DNA from: an uncultured Bacilli bacterium
GTDB taxonomy: Bacteria; Bacillota_I; Bacilli_A; RF39; UBA660
Assembly: GCA_944333305.1 (NCBI GenBank)
Contig: CALVKV010000030.1
Coordinates: 1 to 13,867 of the forward strand
Direction: 5' to 3'
Length of the DNA stretch: 13,867 bases
Shown here piece by piece: positions 6,861 to 13,860 of this stretch (within the stretch, counting starts at the first letter, position 1; each line of letters opens with the position of its first letter). A model generated the notes under the pieces. That model was not told the origin of the DNA and made no database searches. It saw only the letters and a program-made list of their open reading frames with translations. The position numbers and the translations under genes are program-made.

Positions 6861-7495
6861 TAGTTTTATATATAGATACATCTAGTGACTATTTGTATAG
6901 TGGAATTGTTATTAATGATGAATTAGTATCATCTATTAAAAAAAAGTATGAAAAAGATTTATCAAAAGAAGCACTGCCTAAAATAATAGAGTTATTTGAT
7001 AAAGCAAATATTACACCTAATGACTTAGATAAAATAATAGTTGTTAATGGCCCAGGTTCTTTTACAGGAATTAGAATAGGTATTACAATTGCTAAGACAA
7101 TAGCTTGGGCTTTAAACATAAATATAACCCCAATATCAGGTTTAACTGCCATGTCAATATCATCTAGTGGTAATACTTATAAAATGCCGTTGATTGACGC
7201 AAGACGTGGATATGTTTATGGAGCGATTTATGATAAAAACAATAATAAAGTTGTTGAAGATACACATATAGAGTTAGTTGCGTTACTAGAAAAAGCGAAA
7301 GGTCTTGATATTAAAGCTATTACTAACAATGACTTTGATATAAATGTTGAAAAAGAAAAATACGACCCAGATATCTTAAAGATAGTTAAACATTTTGAAA
7401 ACAGTGAAGGGGTTAATCCTCATTTAGTTAATCCCATTTATTTAAAAAAGACAGAAGCAGAAGAAAAACTGAGGAAAAAGCTGGATTATGATTAA
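6857..7495 (+). CDS. tsaB: tRNA t6A37 biosynthesis scaffold protein TsaB
   Basis: TsaB is the inactive paralogue of TsaD; it dimerises with TsaD and recruits TsaE to form the bacterial t6A37-making complex. The 212 residues show the ASKHA-fold start (MIVLYIDTSSDYLYSGIV) and the family signature GPGSFTGIRIG at residues 65-75. The SGLTAMSIS segment and, later, PLIDARRGYVYGAIYD follow as in other TsaB proteins. The C-terminal part (about residues 130-212) is shorter and more variable, ending in the usual NPIYLKKTEAEEKLRKK-type segment. The start overlaps the tsaE stop by 4 nt and its own stop overlaps the rimI start by 8 nt, so the three genes are almost certainly translated in concert. The metal-binding His pair of TsaD is absent, as expected. 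Confidence 0.95.
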   Translation: MIVLYIDTSSDYLYSGIVINDELVSSIKKKYEKDLSKEALPKIIELFDKANITPNDLDKIIVVNGPGSFTGIRIGITIAKTIAWALNINITPISGLTAMSISSSGNTYKMPLIDARRGYVYGAIYDKNNNKVVEDTHIELVALLEKAKGLDIKAITNNDFDINVEKEKYDPDILKIVKHFENSEGVNPHLVNPIYLKKTEAEEKLRKKLDYD

Positions 7496-7889
7496 AGAAT
7501 ATGATAGTTATCCACTGTTTTCTGTGGATAACTTTACTTATAAGTTAACTAAAAAAGAGTTTTCCACAAATCCTTACTTAAAAATAATTACCTATATGGA
7601 AAACGATAAAATAATTGCTTTTCTTCTATACAGTCTTATATATGATAGAATTGAGATAGAACAGTTTGAAGTAGCAATTGAAGAAAGAAGAAAAGGTATA
7701 GGGAATAAGTTAATAAAATATCTAATAGAAAAATATGAAAATACTAATATTAAAAATATAACTTTAGAAGTTAAAGAAGATAATATTGCAGCGATAAATT
7801 TATATCAAAAATCTGGCTTTAAAAAAATTGCTATTAGAGAAAAATACTATGACGGTGTTAATGGTGTACTAATGGAAAAGACTCTTTAA
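7488..7889 (+). CDS. rimI: GNAT N-acetyltransferase RimI
   Basis: RimI acetylates the N-terminal alanine of ribosomal protein S18 in well-studied bacteria, and its gene is habitually linked to tsaB and tsaD. The 133 residues are slightly short for the family. They contain the acetyl-CoA-binding R-R-K-G-I-G motif at residues 67-72, the TLEVKEDNIAAINLYQKSGF segment and a late EKYYDG region, all in the usual order. The start overlaps tsaB by 8 nt. The first 27 codons are unusual in carrying an inverted pair of DnaA-box-like sequences (7508-7531) and a third match (7560-7568). A stable hairpin overlaps the stop codon. The GNAT fold is certain and RimI identity rests on gene context; another acetylation target cannot be excluded. 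Confidence 0.88.
   Translation: MIKEYDSYPLFSVDNFTYKLTKKEFSTNPYLKIITYMENDKIIAFLLYSLIYDRIEIEQFEVAIEERRKGIGNKLIKYLIEKYENTNIKNITLEVKEDNIAAINLYQKSGFKKIAIREKYYDGVNGVLMEKTL
7506..7568. promoter_or_regulatory. Cluster of three DnaA-box-like sequences inside rimI
   Basis: AGTTATCCAC (7506-7515) and GTGGATAACT (7524-7533) form a perfect 10-bp inverted repeat with an 8-nt spacer. The left arm contains TTATCCACT (8 of 9 to the DnaA box TTATCCACA) and the right arm TGTGGATAA (9 of 9 on the other strand). A third site, TTTTCCACA (8 of 9), lies at 7560-7568. The sequence is coding, so this may be chance or an mRNA hairpin, but three matches within 61 nt deserve a label. Function as a DnaA-binding cluster is inferred. 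Confidence 0.4.
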
Positions 7890-7903
7890 AAAAGGAGTCT
7901 TTT
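7876..7903 (+). terminator. Hairpin at the rimI-tsaD junction, possible attenuator
   Basis: A 12-bp stem with one G-U pair (AAAAGACTCTTT 7876-7887, AAGGAGTCTTTT 7892-7903) has an AAAA loop and overlaps the rimI stop codon. Four T residues close the right arm but no longer T-tract follows, so termination is probably partial. It may set the ratio of tsaD to the upstream genes or act as a processing site. Confidence 0.5.
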
Positions 7904-7904
7904 G

Positions 7905-7913
7905 TGTTAAAAT
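7905..7913 (+). promoter_or_regulatory. Possible extended -10 promoter for tsaD
   Basis: TGTTAAAAT gives an extended -10 of the TGn-TAAAAT type (TAAAAT at 7908-7913), 24 nt before the tsaD start and just after the rimI hairpin. The -35 region (about 7885-7890) is poor and lies in the hairpin. It would let tsaD be transcribed independently of the leaky terminator. Weak support. Confidence 0.3.
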
Positions 7914-7937
7914 AAGAACGAGTTTGGAAGTGATAAT

Positions 7938-8942
7938 ATGAAAGATATATATATACTTGGAATAGAAAGTAGTTGTGATGAGACTAGTTGTTCTATTGTT
8001 AAAAATGGTACTGTTGAACTTGCAACTAGTACCTCTAGTCAAATAGATATACATGAAAACTTCGGAGGAGTAGTACCTGAAATAGCAAGTCGTGAGCATG
8101 TTAAGAATATAACTTTGGTAATTGAAGATTGCTTAAAGAAAGCCAATATGAAAATAGAGGATGTAACTGCTATCGCTATAACTTATGGACCAGGACTAAT
8201 TGGTAGTCTTTTAGTAGGAATGCAAGCAGCTAAAACGCTTAGTTATATCTATAATAAACCTCTAGTACCAGTTCATCATATTGCAGGACATATCTATGCT
8301 AATAGTTTAGTTGAAGAATTAAAATTCCCACTAATCGCTTTAGTTGTAAGTGGAGGACATACAGAACTTATTAAGATGACAGACCACTTTAACTTTGAAA
8401 AACTAGGAGGAACATTAGATGACGCAATAGGAGAGTGTTATGATAAAGTAGCAAGAGTAATGGGACTACCTTATCCTGGAGGCCCTAAACTAGACAAACT
8501 ATCTAAAGAGGGTAAAACTACTTATAAATTACCTATTCCTTTAAATGATGATTCTTATAATTTCTCATTTAGTGGCTTAAAGAGTGCAGTTATAAATTTA
8601 AATCATAATGAAGAACAAAAAGGTAATGAAATAAATAAAGCTGACCTTGCCGCTTCTTTCCAAAAAGTTGCCGTTACAAGTATTGTATCTAAGACTAAGA
8701 AAGCTTTAAAAGATTATAATATTAACAATTTAATAGTAGCAGGAGGAGTCGCTGCTAATAGTGGACTTAGAGACACATTAAATGATATGTGTAAAGAAAA
8801 TAATATTCGCTTATCTATTCCACCACTTAAATACTGTACTGATAATGCTGCTATGATCGCTGCAGCAGGTTACTATGCTTATAAACTAGGAAGAAGAGCT
8901 GACTACCACTTAAATAGCTTATCTACAACACCTTTACAATAA
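7938..8942 (+). CDS. tsaD: tRNA N6-threonylcarbamoyladenosine synthase catalytic subunit TsaD
   Basis: TsaD (Kae1/Gcp/YgjD family) transfers the threonylcarbamoyl group from threonylcarbamoyl-AMP to A37 of tRNA, acting with TsaB and TsaE. The 334 residues are full length. They show the IESSCDETS start, the GGVVPEIASREH motif and the metal-binding HHIAGH motif with His114 and His118. VVSGGHTEL and GECYDKVARVMGLPYPGGP follow, then VAGGVAANSGLR and the third metal ligand Asp302 in YCTDNAAMIA. All key residues are present. ATG 7938 follows GGAAGTGAT. It lies 48 nt after rimI, with a hairpin and a possible weak promoter between. The enzyme making the threonylcarbamoyl-AMP intermediate (TsaC/Sua5) is not in the window. 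Confidence 0.97.
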   Translation: MKDIYILGIESSCDETSCSIVKNGTVELATSTSSQIDIHENFGGVVPEIASREHVKNITLVIEDCLKKANMKIEDVTAIAITYGPGLIGSLLVGMQAAKTLSYIYNKPLVPVHHIAGHIYANSLVEELKFPLIALVVSGGHTELIKMTDHFNFEKLGGTLDDAIGECYDKVARVMGLPYPGGPKLDKLSKEGKTTYKLPIPLNDDSYNFSFSGLKSAVINLNHNEEQKGNEINKADLAASFQKVAVTSIVSKTKKALKDYNINNLIVAGGVAANSGLRDTLNDMCKENNIRLSIPPLKYCTDNAAMIAAAGYYAYKLGRRADYHLNSLSTTPLQ

Positions 8943-8946
8943 AATC

Positions 8947-8983
8947 TTTGTAAATTTAAGTCCAACTTTACAAACTTTTAAAA
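8947..8983 (+). terminator. Weak hairpin after tsaD
   Basis: TTTGTAAA (8947-8954) and TTTACAAA (8967-8974) form a perfect 8-bp stem with a 12-nt loop, followed by CTTTT and then AAAA. It has terminator shape but an AT-rich stem and a short T-run. The same TTTACA/TGTAAA words recur closer to the next gene, so it could equally be part of an operator. Confidence 0.4.
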
Positions 8984-8999
8984 TAATTATCTTATCTAG

Positions 9000-9008
9000 T
9001 GTTACAAT
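9000..9008 (+). promoter_or_regulatory. Probable extended -10 promoter of the SDR gene
   Basis: TGTTACAAT (TG at 9000-9001, TACAAT at 9003-9008) is an extended -10 located 29 nt before the ATG. No recognisable -35 lies 16-18 nt upstream. It is flanked by TTACA (9002-9006) and TGTAA (9014-9018), a small inverted repeat overlapping the -10 that could be an operator. The same extended -10 style is used before the fucO-like gene. Confidence 0.45.
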
Positions 9009-9036
9009 AATAATGTAAAGTAGAAAGGATGATTAA

Positions 9037-9921
9037 ATGGATTTAAAAAAATTATTTGGATATGTTGGAAAAACTGTTGTTATTACTGGCTCTGCTTCTG
9101 GAATGAGTAAATCTGCAACAGAACTTCTATTAGAATTAGGAGCAGAAGTCTATGCCATTGACATTAATCCTATAGACTTACCTGTAAAGAAGGCCTATAA
9201 AGCAGATTTAAGTAACAAAGAAGAAATTGATAAGGTAATAGAAGATTTACCTAATAAAATTGATGCTTTATTCTTATGTCATGGTATTGCCGGATTTAAA
9301 GGAAAAGAACTATTAGTCCAAAAAGTAAACTTCTATAGTCAAAAATATATGACAGAACAGTTACTTGATAGAATAACAGATCATGGTTCTGTAACATTTA
9401 TCTCATCAGTTGGTGGCTTTGGTTGGCAACAAGTATATCCTAAAGCCGTTGAATTAATCAATTTAAAAACTTGGGATGAAGCGATGAAGTGGTATGATGA
9501 ACATCCAAAAGAAATAGAAAGCTCTTATGTTTTCGCTAAACAGTGCTTACTTTCTTATGTCACTTATAAATGTATGAGTGAAGAGTTTATTGGAAGAAAA
9601 ATAAGAATTAATGCTATTAATCCAGGAGATACTACTACAGGACTAACAGATGACTTTAATAAATCTACAAGTCCAACAGGTAATGCCGAAGAAGGTGCAG
9701 CCATGATAGAAAATATCTTCTTAAAGAGTTGGAATGGTTATGCCGCAGAACCTAAAGATATGGGATATCCTATGGTAGTTATAGGAAGTGATATCTGCTC
9801 TTATATGTCAGGACAACTTATTTATATCGATTATGGACTAACTTCCAGCTGGACTAGTATGGCACTACTAAATAGTAATAATAAAACTATCGAAGAAATA
9901 TCACATGAATCTAATAATTAG
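9037..9921 (+). CDS. Short-chain dehydrogenase/reductase, 3-alpha-hydroxysteroid dehydrogenase-like
   Basis: This is a 294-residue cytosolic NAD(P)-dependent oxidoreductase of the classical SDR fold. The cofactor motif reads TGSASGMS (residues 17-24), with Ser24 where the third glycine is usual. Asp at the end of the second strand (YAIDINPID) suggests NAD preference. The catalytic set is Ser123/Ser124 in ISSVGG, Tyr164 and Lys168 in YVFAK. Ser to Tyr spans about 40 residues instead of about 13, an insertion that also occurs in bacterial 3-alpha-hydroxysteroid and coniferyl-alcohol dehydrogenases, which this resembles in INAINPGDTTTGL and the C-terminal QLIYIDYGL. ATG 9037 follows AGAAAGGAT. 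It is monocistronic, with its own promoter and terminator. The substrate is unknown; a steroid, bile acid or aromatic alcohol is possible but not shown. Confidence 0.88.
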   Translation: MDLKKLFGYVGKTVVITGSASGMSKSATELLLELGAEVYAIDINPIDLPVKKAYKADLSNKEEIDKVIEDLPNKIDALFLCHGIAGFKGKELLVQKVNFYSQKYMTEQLLDRITDHGSVTFISSVGGFGWQQVYPKAVELINLKTWDEAMKWYDEHPKEIESSYVFAKQCLLSYVTYKCMSEEFIGRKIRINAINPGDTTTGLTDDFNKSTSPTGNAEEGAAMIENIFLKSWNGYAAEPKDMGYPMVVIGSDICSYMSGQLIYIDYGLTSSWTSMALLNSNNKTIEEISHESNN

Positions 9922-9947
9922 ATCTAGAAATAGATCTTTTTATTTTT
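9920..9947 (+). terminator. Rho-independent terminator of the SDR gene
   Basis: AGATCTA (9920-9926) pairs perfectly with TAGATCT (9931-9937) around a GAAA tetraloop, followed by TTTTATTTTT (9938-9947). It overlaps the SDR stop codon and separates that gene from the fucO-like operon. Confidence 0.85.
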
Positions 9948-9979
9948 ATGTAAAAAACTCTTAAAAATGTCGAAATATA

Positions 9980-9988
9980 TGTTATAAT
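9980..9988 (+). promoter_or_regulatory. Extended -10 promoter of the fucO-FIST-aldehyde dehydrogenase operon
   Basis: TGTTATAAT (TG 9980-9981, perfect TATAAT 9983-9988) is an extended -10, with only a TTAAAA-like sequence (9961-9966) at -35 distance. Transcription would start near 9995, just before the ribosome binding site AAGGGAGGT (9996-10004), leaving a very short leader. An in-frame TTG at 9988 overlaps the -10, which rules it out as the start codon. Confidence 0.7.
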
Positions 9989-10011
9989 TGATAATAAGGG
10001 AGGTAAACAAA

Positions 10012-11166
10012 TTGACTAATAGAATTATTTTAAATGGAACTTCTTACTTTGGTTATAATGCAAGAACATCTCTTGTTGATGAAATTAAAGGAAGGGGTTA
10101 CAAAAAAGCTTTAGTTGTAACAGATAAATCATTAATGGATGCAAATGTTACAAGTAAAGTTACAGAACTTTTAGATAATATATCACTACCATATGAAATA
10201 TATAGTGATATTAAACCTAATCCTAATGTCGAAAATGTTAATGAAGGATTAGAAGTTTTAAGAAATAGTAAAGCTGACTTTTTAATCGCTGTAGGAGGAG
10301 GTTCAGTTATTGATACTGCTAAATGCATGAGTATTATTATGACTAATCCTGAGTTTAGTGATGTAGTTAGTTTAGATGGAACTGCATCTACTAAAAATCC
10401 AGGTATGCCATTAATTGCTTTACCTACAACTGCAGGTACTGCCGCTGAAGTAACAATTAACTATGTTATTACAGATGATGAAAGAAAGAAGAAAATGGTA
10501 TGTGTTGATCCTCATGATATTCCAGTAGTTGCAATAATTGACCCAGAACTTATGGCTACAATGCCAAAGAGCTTAGCCGCTGCAACTGGAATGGATGCTC
10601 TAACTCATGCAATGGAAGGATATATTACGAAAAGTGCATGGTTAATGACAGATATGTTCCATAAACAAGCGATGAATTTAATCTTTAATAACTTAGAAAA
10701 AGCCGTTAATGAAAAAGATAAAGATGCAATTGAGAGAGTTGGATATGGACAATATATCGCTGGTATGGGCTTTTCTAATGTAGGACTTGGTATTGTTCAT
10801 TCAATGGCTCATTCTCTAGGAGCATATTTTGATACACCACATGGTCTTGCTAATGCACTACTACTACCACATATCTTAAGATGGAATGGAAAAGTTTGTC
10901 CTGATCGTTTTAGAGATATGGGTCGTGAGTTTGGACTTGATATGGATAACTTAACAGATGAAGAAGCTGTAAATATTGTTGCAGATGCTGTTGATAAGCT
11001 AGCGAGAAGTGTAGGCATTCCAAAAACACTAAAAGAAATAGGAATTCCATATGATTCATTAGAAACACTTGCAAATCAAGCTATCAATGATGTTTGTACT
11101 GGTGGTAATCCAAGAGAAGTAACAAAAGAAGATATCTTAGCTTTATATAAAGAAGCTTATGAATAA
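10012..11166 (+). CDS. fucO: Iron-dependent alcohol dehydrogenase, lactaldehyde reductase (FucO-like)
   Basis: This group III metal-dependent dehydrogenase likely reduces L-lactaldehyde to 1,2-propanediol with NADH, or interconverts related alcohols and aldehydes. The 384 residues match FucO in length and along the whole chain. Visible features are the NRIILN start, the GGGS dinucleotide loop (95-98), PTTAGTAAEVTINYV, VCVDPHDIP and the metal ligands Asp195 and His199 (DALTHAMEGYIT). His263, His267 and His277 follow in VHSMAHSLGAYFDTPHG, and DVCTGGNPREVT closes the match. The start is TTG 10012, chosen because AAGGGAGGT lies 7 nt upstream and because the longer frame runs into the promoter. 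It leads a three-gene operon with a FIST protein 28 nt downstream and an aldehyde dehydrogenase after that. No fucose or rhamnose pathway genes are visible, so the physiological substrate is uncertain. Confidence 0.9.
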   Translation: MTNRIILNGTSYFGYNARTSLVDEIKGRGYKKALVVTDKSLMDANVTSKVTELLDNISLPYEIYSDIKPNPNVENVNEGLEVLRNSKADFLIAVGGGSVIDTAKCMSIIMTNPEFSDVVSLDGTASTKNPGMPLIALPTTAGTAAEVTINYVITDDERKKKMVCVDPHDIPVVAIIDPELMATMPKSLAAATGMDALTHAMEGYITKSAWLMTDMFHKQAMNLIFNNLEKAVNEKDKDAIERVGYGQYIAGMGFSNVGLGIVHSMAHSLGAYFDTPHGLANALLLPHILRWNGKVCPDRFRDMGREFGLDMDNLTDEEAVNIVADAVDKLARSVGIPKTLKEIGIPYDSLETLANQAINDVCTGGNPREVTKEDILALYKEAYE

Positions 11167-11194
11167 AAGAAGTAAATAAAAAGGGAGGAAAATT

Positions 11195-12382
11195 ATGTTA
11201 AAAACAAAAGTAGGGTACTCAACCCTAAAAGATTCATATGCCAAAGGAAAAGAAGCTGCTAAAAATGCAAATGTAGGTATGCGTCCAAAACTTGGAATGA
11301 TGTACTGTTCATGTAATGATGATGTTGAAGAAGTAGTAAGTGGTGCAATGTCATCAATGAAAGGTGCTCCAATCATTGGTTGTACTAGTAGTGGTATGAT
11401 TATAACTAATGATGGAATCATCGAAAGTGAAGATGGCTTCGCTGGACTTATGTCTTTCGATGATAAAAATATTAATATTGGAGTTGCTGCACATAAAGCA
11501 GGAAAAAATGCTAGAGAAATAGGTAGAAAAGTAGCTCGTGCTGCCGTTGAAAATGCCGGAGAAAATTATTCACCTAACTATTTCTATATGGTAGCAAGTC
11601 CAAAAGAAGAAGAAGATTACCTAATGGGTATTCAAGACGTTATTGGTAGAGTTCCAATGTTTGGAGGAAGTGCTGCTGATGATACTGTAGAAGGAAACTG
11701 GAAAATATTCTGTAATGATCAAGTATTCCAAGATGGTGTTGCTGTTGCTTTCTTCTATACAGATAATGATATCGTAACATCTTATACAGGAGCTTATCGT
11801 GATACTGAAAATTATGGTCTAATTACAGAAGTTAAAAATGATCGTACTTTAGTTAAAATTGATGGTGTATCAGCATTAAAGAAATATGCAGACTGGATTG
11901 GTAAGAAACCAAGTGAGTTAAAAGGACAAAACCTATTAGTAGCATCTATCACAAAACCATTAGGAGTAAAAGATCCATTAGGTAACTTAACAGTAGTTCG
12001 CCATCCAATGTTTGGAGATGATATGGGAACAAAAACTACTACAGATGATGTTATTAATTTAGGTAATAAAGTAGTAGAAAAAACTGCTATCGTTCAATTA
12101 GAAGCAACTGTAGATGAGTTAATTAAATCTACTAAAACTACTCTAAAAGATGTTAAGAGTCAATTAACTACAGAACCAGCTGGTTATTTCTTAGTTCACT
12201 GTGGAGGACGTAAGCTTGGAATTGGTGACAGAATTGATGAAGTTTATAAAAACTTAGTTGAAGAAGCTCGTGGTGTTCCATTTATTACAGTATTTACTTT
12301 TGGTGAATATGGATATGATGAACATTCTGCTAACATCTGTGGTGGATTAATGTTATCATTTACTGCTTTCGGAGAAGAATAA
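11195..12382 (+). CDS. FIST sensor-domain protein (FIST_N and FIST_C)
   Basis: FIST domains are predicted small-ligand sensor modules, usually fused to or encoded near signalling proteins. This 395-residue protein is a stand-alone FIST. The N-terminal domain (about residues 10-205) carries APIIGCTSSGMI around Cys63, then VPMFGGSAADD (residues 153-163) followed by W-K-I-F-C-N-D and DGVAVAFFY. The C-terminal domain (about 215-390) ends with FLVHCGGRKLG, FITVFTFGEYGYD and ICGGLMLSFTAF, where GEYG matches the family's conserved GE-x-G. No output domain, membrane helix or signal peptide is present. ATG 11195 follows AAGGGAGG. It sits between the fucO-like gene (28-nt gap) and the aldehyde dehydrogenase (10-nt gap), with no terminator on either side. 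Co-transcription suggests it senses or handles the shared aldehyde, alcohol or product; that role is inferred. Confidence 0.88.
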   Translation: MLKTKVGYSTLKDSYAKGKEAAKNANVGMRPKLGMMYCSCNDDVEEVVSGAMSSMKGAPIIGCTSSGMIITNDGIIESEDGFAGLMSFDDKNINIGVAAHKAGKNAREIGRKVARAAVENAGENYSPNYFYMVASPKEEEDYLMGIQDVIGRVPMFGGSAADDTVEGNWKIFCNDQVFQDGVAVAFFYTDNDIVTSYTGAYRDTENYGLITEVKNDRTLVKIDGVSALKKYADWIGKKPSELKGQNLLVASITKPLGVKDPLGNLTVVRHPMFGDDMGTKTTTDDVINLGNKVVEKTAIVQLEATVDELIKSTKTTLKDVKSQLTTEPAGYFLVHCGGRKLGIGDRIDEVYKNLVEEARGVPFITVFTFGEYGYDEHSANICGGLMLSFTAFGEE

Positions 12383-12392
12383 GGAGGATTAA

Positions 12393-13829
12393 ATGAAGAA
12401 TCTAATAGGTGGTCGTTTAGTTGATGCTAGTGATGGAAAAGTAATTGAGGTAACTAATCCTGCAACAGGAGAGTTAATCGATACTGTTCCTAATGCTACA
12501 GAACAAGATGTTGACATGTGTGTAAAAGAAGCTGTTAAGGCCCAAAAAGAATGGGCTAAAATGCCTATGCACGAACGTGGAAACATACTTTATAAATTTG
12601 TTGATTTAGTAGAAGCGAAGAAAGAAGAACTTGCACAGCTTCTATCTAAAGAAACAGGTAAACCAATTAAGGAAGCAAGAGATGAGATAGGAAATACAAG
12701 AACTTTTGTTGGTGGTTATGTTGAAAAAGCTAAACACGAATATGGTGATGTTATTCCAGCAGGTATTGAAAAAGGATACGAAAAAACACTTCAATTAACA
12801 GATCAAGAACCACTAGGAGTAGTAGGATGTATTATTCCATTTAACTTTCCATGTGATTTATTTGGTCAAAAAGTTCCAAGTGCTCTAATCATGGGTAATA
12901 GTGTTATAGTTAAACCATCTACTTATAATCCATTGACACTTCATAACTATTGTAACTTAATGATGGAAGCAGGTGTGCCCGCAGGAGTTATCAACTGTAT
13001 CTCAGGTGATGGACCAACTACTGGAGAGGCTCTTGCTAAACATCCTATGGTAAACTTAATGACTGTTACAGGAAGTACAGTCGTTGGTAGTGAAGTAATG
13101 GGCAACTGTGCTAAAAACATTACTCATGTTATGCTAGAATTAGGTGGAAATGATGCTTTCATCGTTATGAATGATGCTGATATGGACTTAGTTATCGATG
13201 AGATGGTTTGGGGAAGACTTTATAATACAGGACAAGTATGTTGTGCTAGTAAAAGATTCTTAGTTCAAAAAGACGTTAAAGATGAATTTGTTAGACGTGC
13301 TGTTGAAAAGATTAAGACACTAAAAGTTGCCATGCCACAACAAGAAGATGCCGATATTGGTTGTCTAATCAATGAAAAAGCAGCAATAAGAGTTCAAGAT
13401 CAAATTAAAAAGACACTTGAACAAGGAGCTAAACTTGTTTACGGAGGACGTAGAAATGGAGCTTTCCTAGAACCAACAGTCCTAGATAATGTTACACGTG
13501 ATATGGATGTTATGAAAGATATGGAAATCTTTGGCCCAGTTATTCCTGTTTGTAGCTTTGATACTGTTGAAGAAGCCATTGAAATAGCTAATCAAAGTAG
13601 TTATGGACTATGTGGAAATATTATGACTCGTGATATGAAAACAGCTTTCAAAGTTGCTAATGCTCTTGAAGTAGGAGGAGCAGTTATCAATGGAGCAAGT
13701 TTCTTCCGTGCTGCTGAAATGCCATTTGGTGGTTGGAAACATTCAGGTATTGGTAACGAAGGAATATCTACAACTCTAAAAGAAATGAGTAGAACAAAGA
13801 CAATAGTCTTAAAGAATATATTAGATTAG
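12393..13829 (+). CDS. NAD(P)-dependent aldehyde dehydrogenase (lactaldehyde/succinate-semialdehyde type)
   Basis: This oxidises an aldehyde to its carboxylic acid. The 478 residues are full length for the soluble ALDH superfamily. Visible are the IGGRLVDA start, the cofactor-binding region PFNFPCDLFGQKVPSALIMGN with VIVKPS, and MTVTGST. The general base Glu249 lies in LELGGNDA and the catalytic Cys283 in GQVCCASKR (Cys284 follows). EIFGPVIPV, PFGGWKHSGIG and a C-terminal KTIVLKN complete the family pattern. ATG 12393 follows AAGGAGG placed in the 10-nt gap after the FIST gene. With the FucO-like enzyme this gives a reductive and an oxidative route for one aldehyde, such as lactaldehyde to propanediol or to lactate. 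Family motifs cannot fix the substrate; succinate semialdehyde or a simple aliphatic aldehyde is equally open. Confidence 0.92.
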   Translation: MKNLIGGRLVDASDGKVIEVTNPATGELIDTVPNATEQDVDMCVKEAVKAQKEWAKMPMHERGNILYKFVDLVEAKKEELAQLLSKETGKPIKEARDEIGNTRTFVGGYVEKAKHEYGDVIPAGIEKGYEKTLQLTDQEPLGVVGCIIPFNFPCDLFGQKVPSALIMGNSVIVKPSTYNPLTLHNYCNLMMEAGVPAGVINCISGDGPTTGEALAKHPMVNLMTVTGSTVVGSEVMGNCAKNITHVMLELGGNDAFIVMNDADMDLVIDEMVWGRLYNTGQVCCASKRFLVQKDVKDEFVRRAVEKIKTLKVAMPQQEDADIGCLINEKAAIRVQDQIKKTLEQGAKLVYGGRRNGAFLEPTVLDNVTRDMDVMKDMEIFGPVIPVCSFDTVEEAIEIANQSSYGLCGNIMTRDMKTAFKVANALEVGGAVINGASFFRAAEMPFGGWKHSGIGNEGISTTLKEMSRTKTIVLKNILD

Positions 13830-13860
13830 ATTTAAGTATTTTACTTAAGTCTTTTTCTTT
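13828..13860 (+). terminator. Rho-independent terminator after the aldehyde dehydrogenase
   Basis: An 11-bp stem with one G-U pair (arms 13828-13838 and 13842-13852, loop TTT) overlaps the stop codon and is followed by TTTTCTTTT. It ends the fucO-FIST-aldehyde dehydrogenase operon. Confidence 0.85.

Noticed and set aside
6858..6863. Mycoplasma-type code with TGA as tryptophan
   Set aside because: The one TGA stop is followed by TAG, so this stop alone cannot exclude it, but every Trp in the thirteen genes is TGG and none of the other frames contains an internal TGA. The standard code fits.
9988..9990. TTG start giving a 392-residue FucO-like protein
   Set aside because: It overlaps the TATAAT box. 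TTG 10012 follows AAGGGAGGT and the protein then begins exactly as FucO does.
10098..10328. Open frames on the - strand within tsaB, tsaD, fucO, FIST and aldehyde dehydrogenase genes
   Set aside because: They lie wholly or almost wholly inside well-supported genes, lack ribosome binding sites and encode no recognisable protein.
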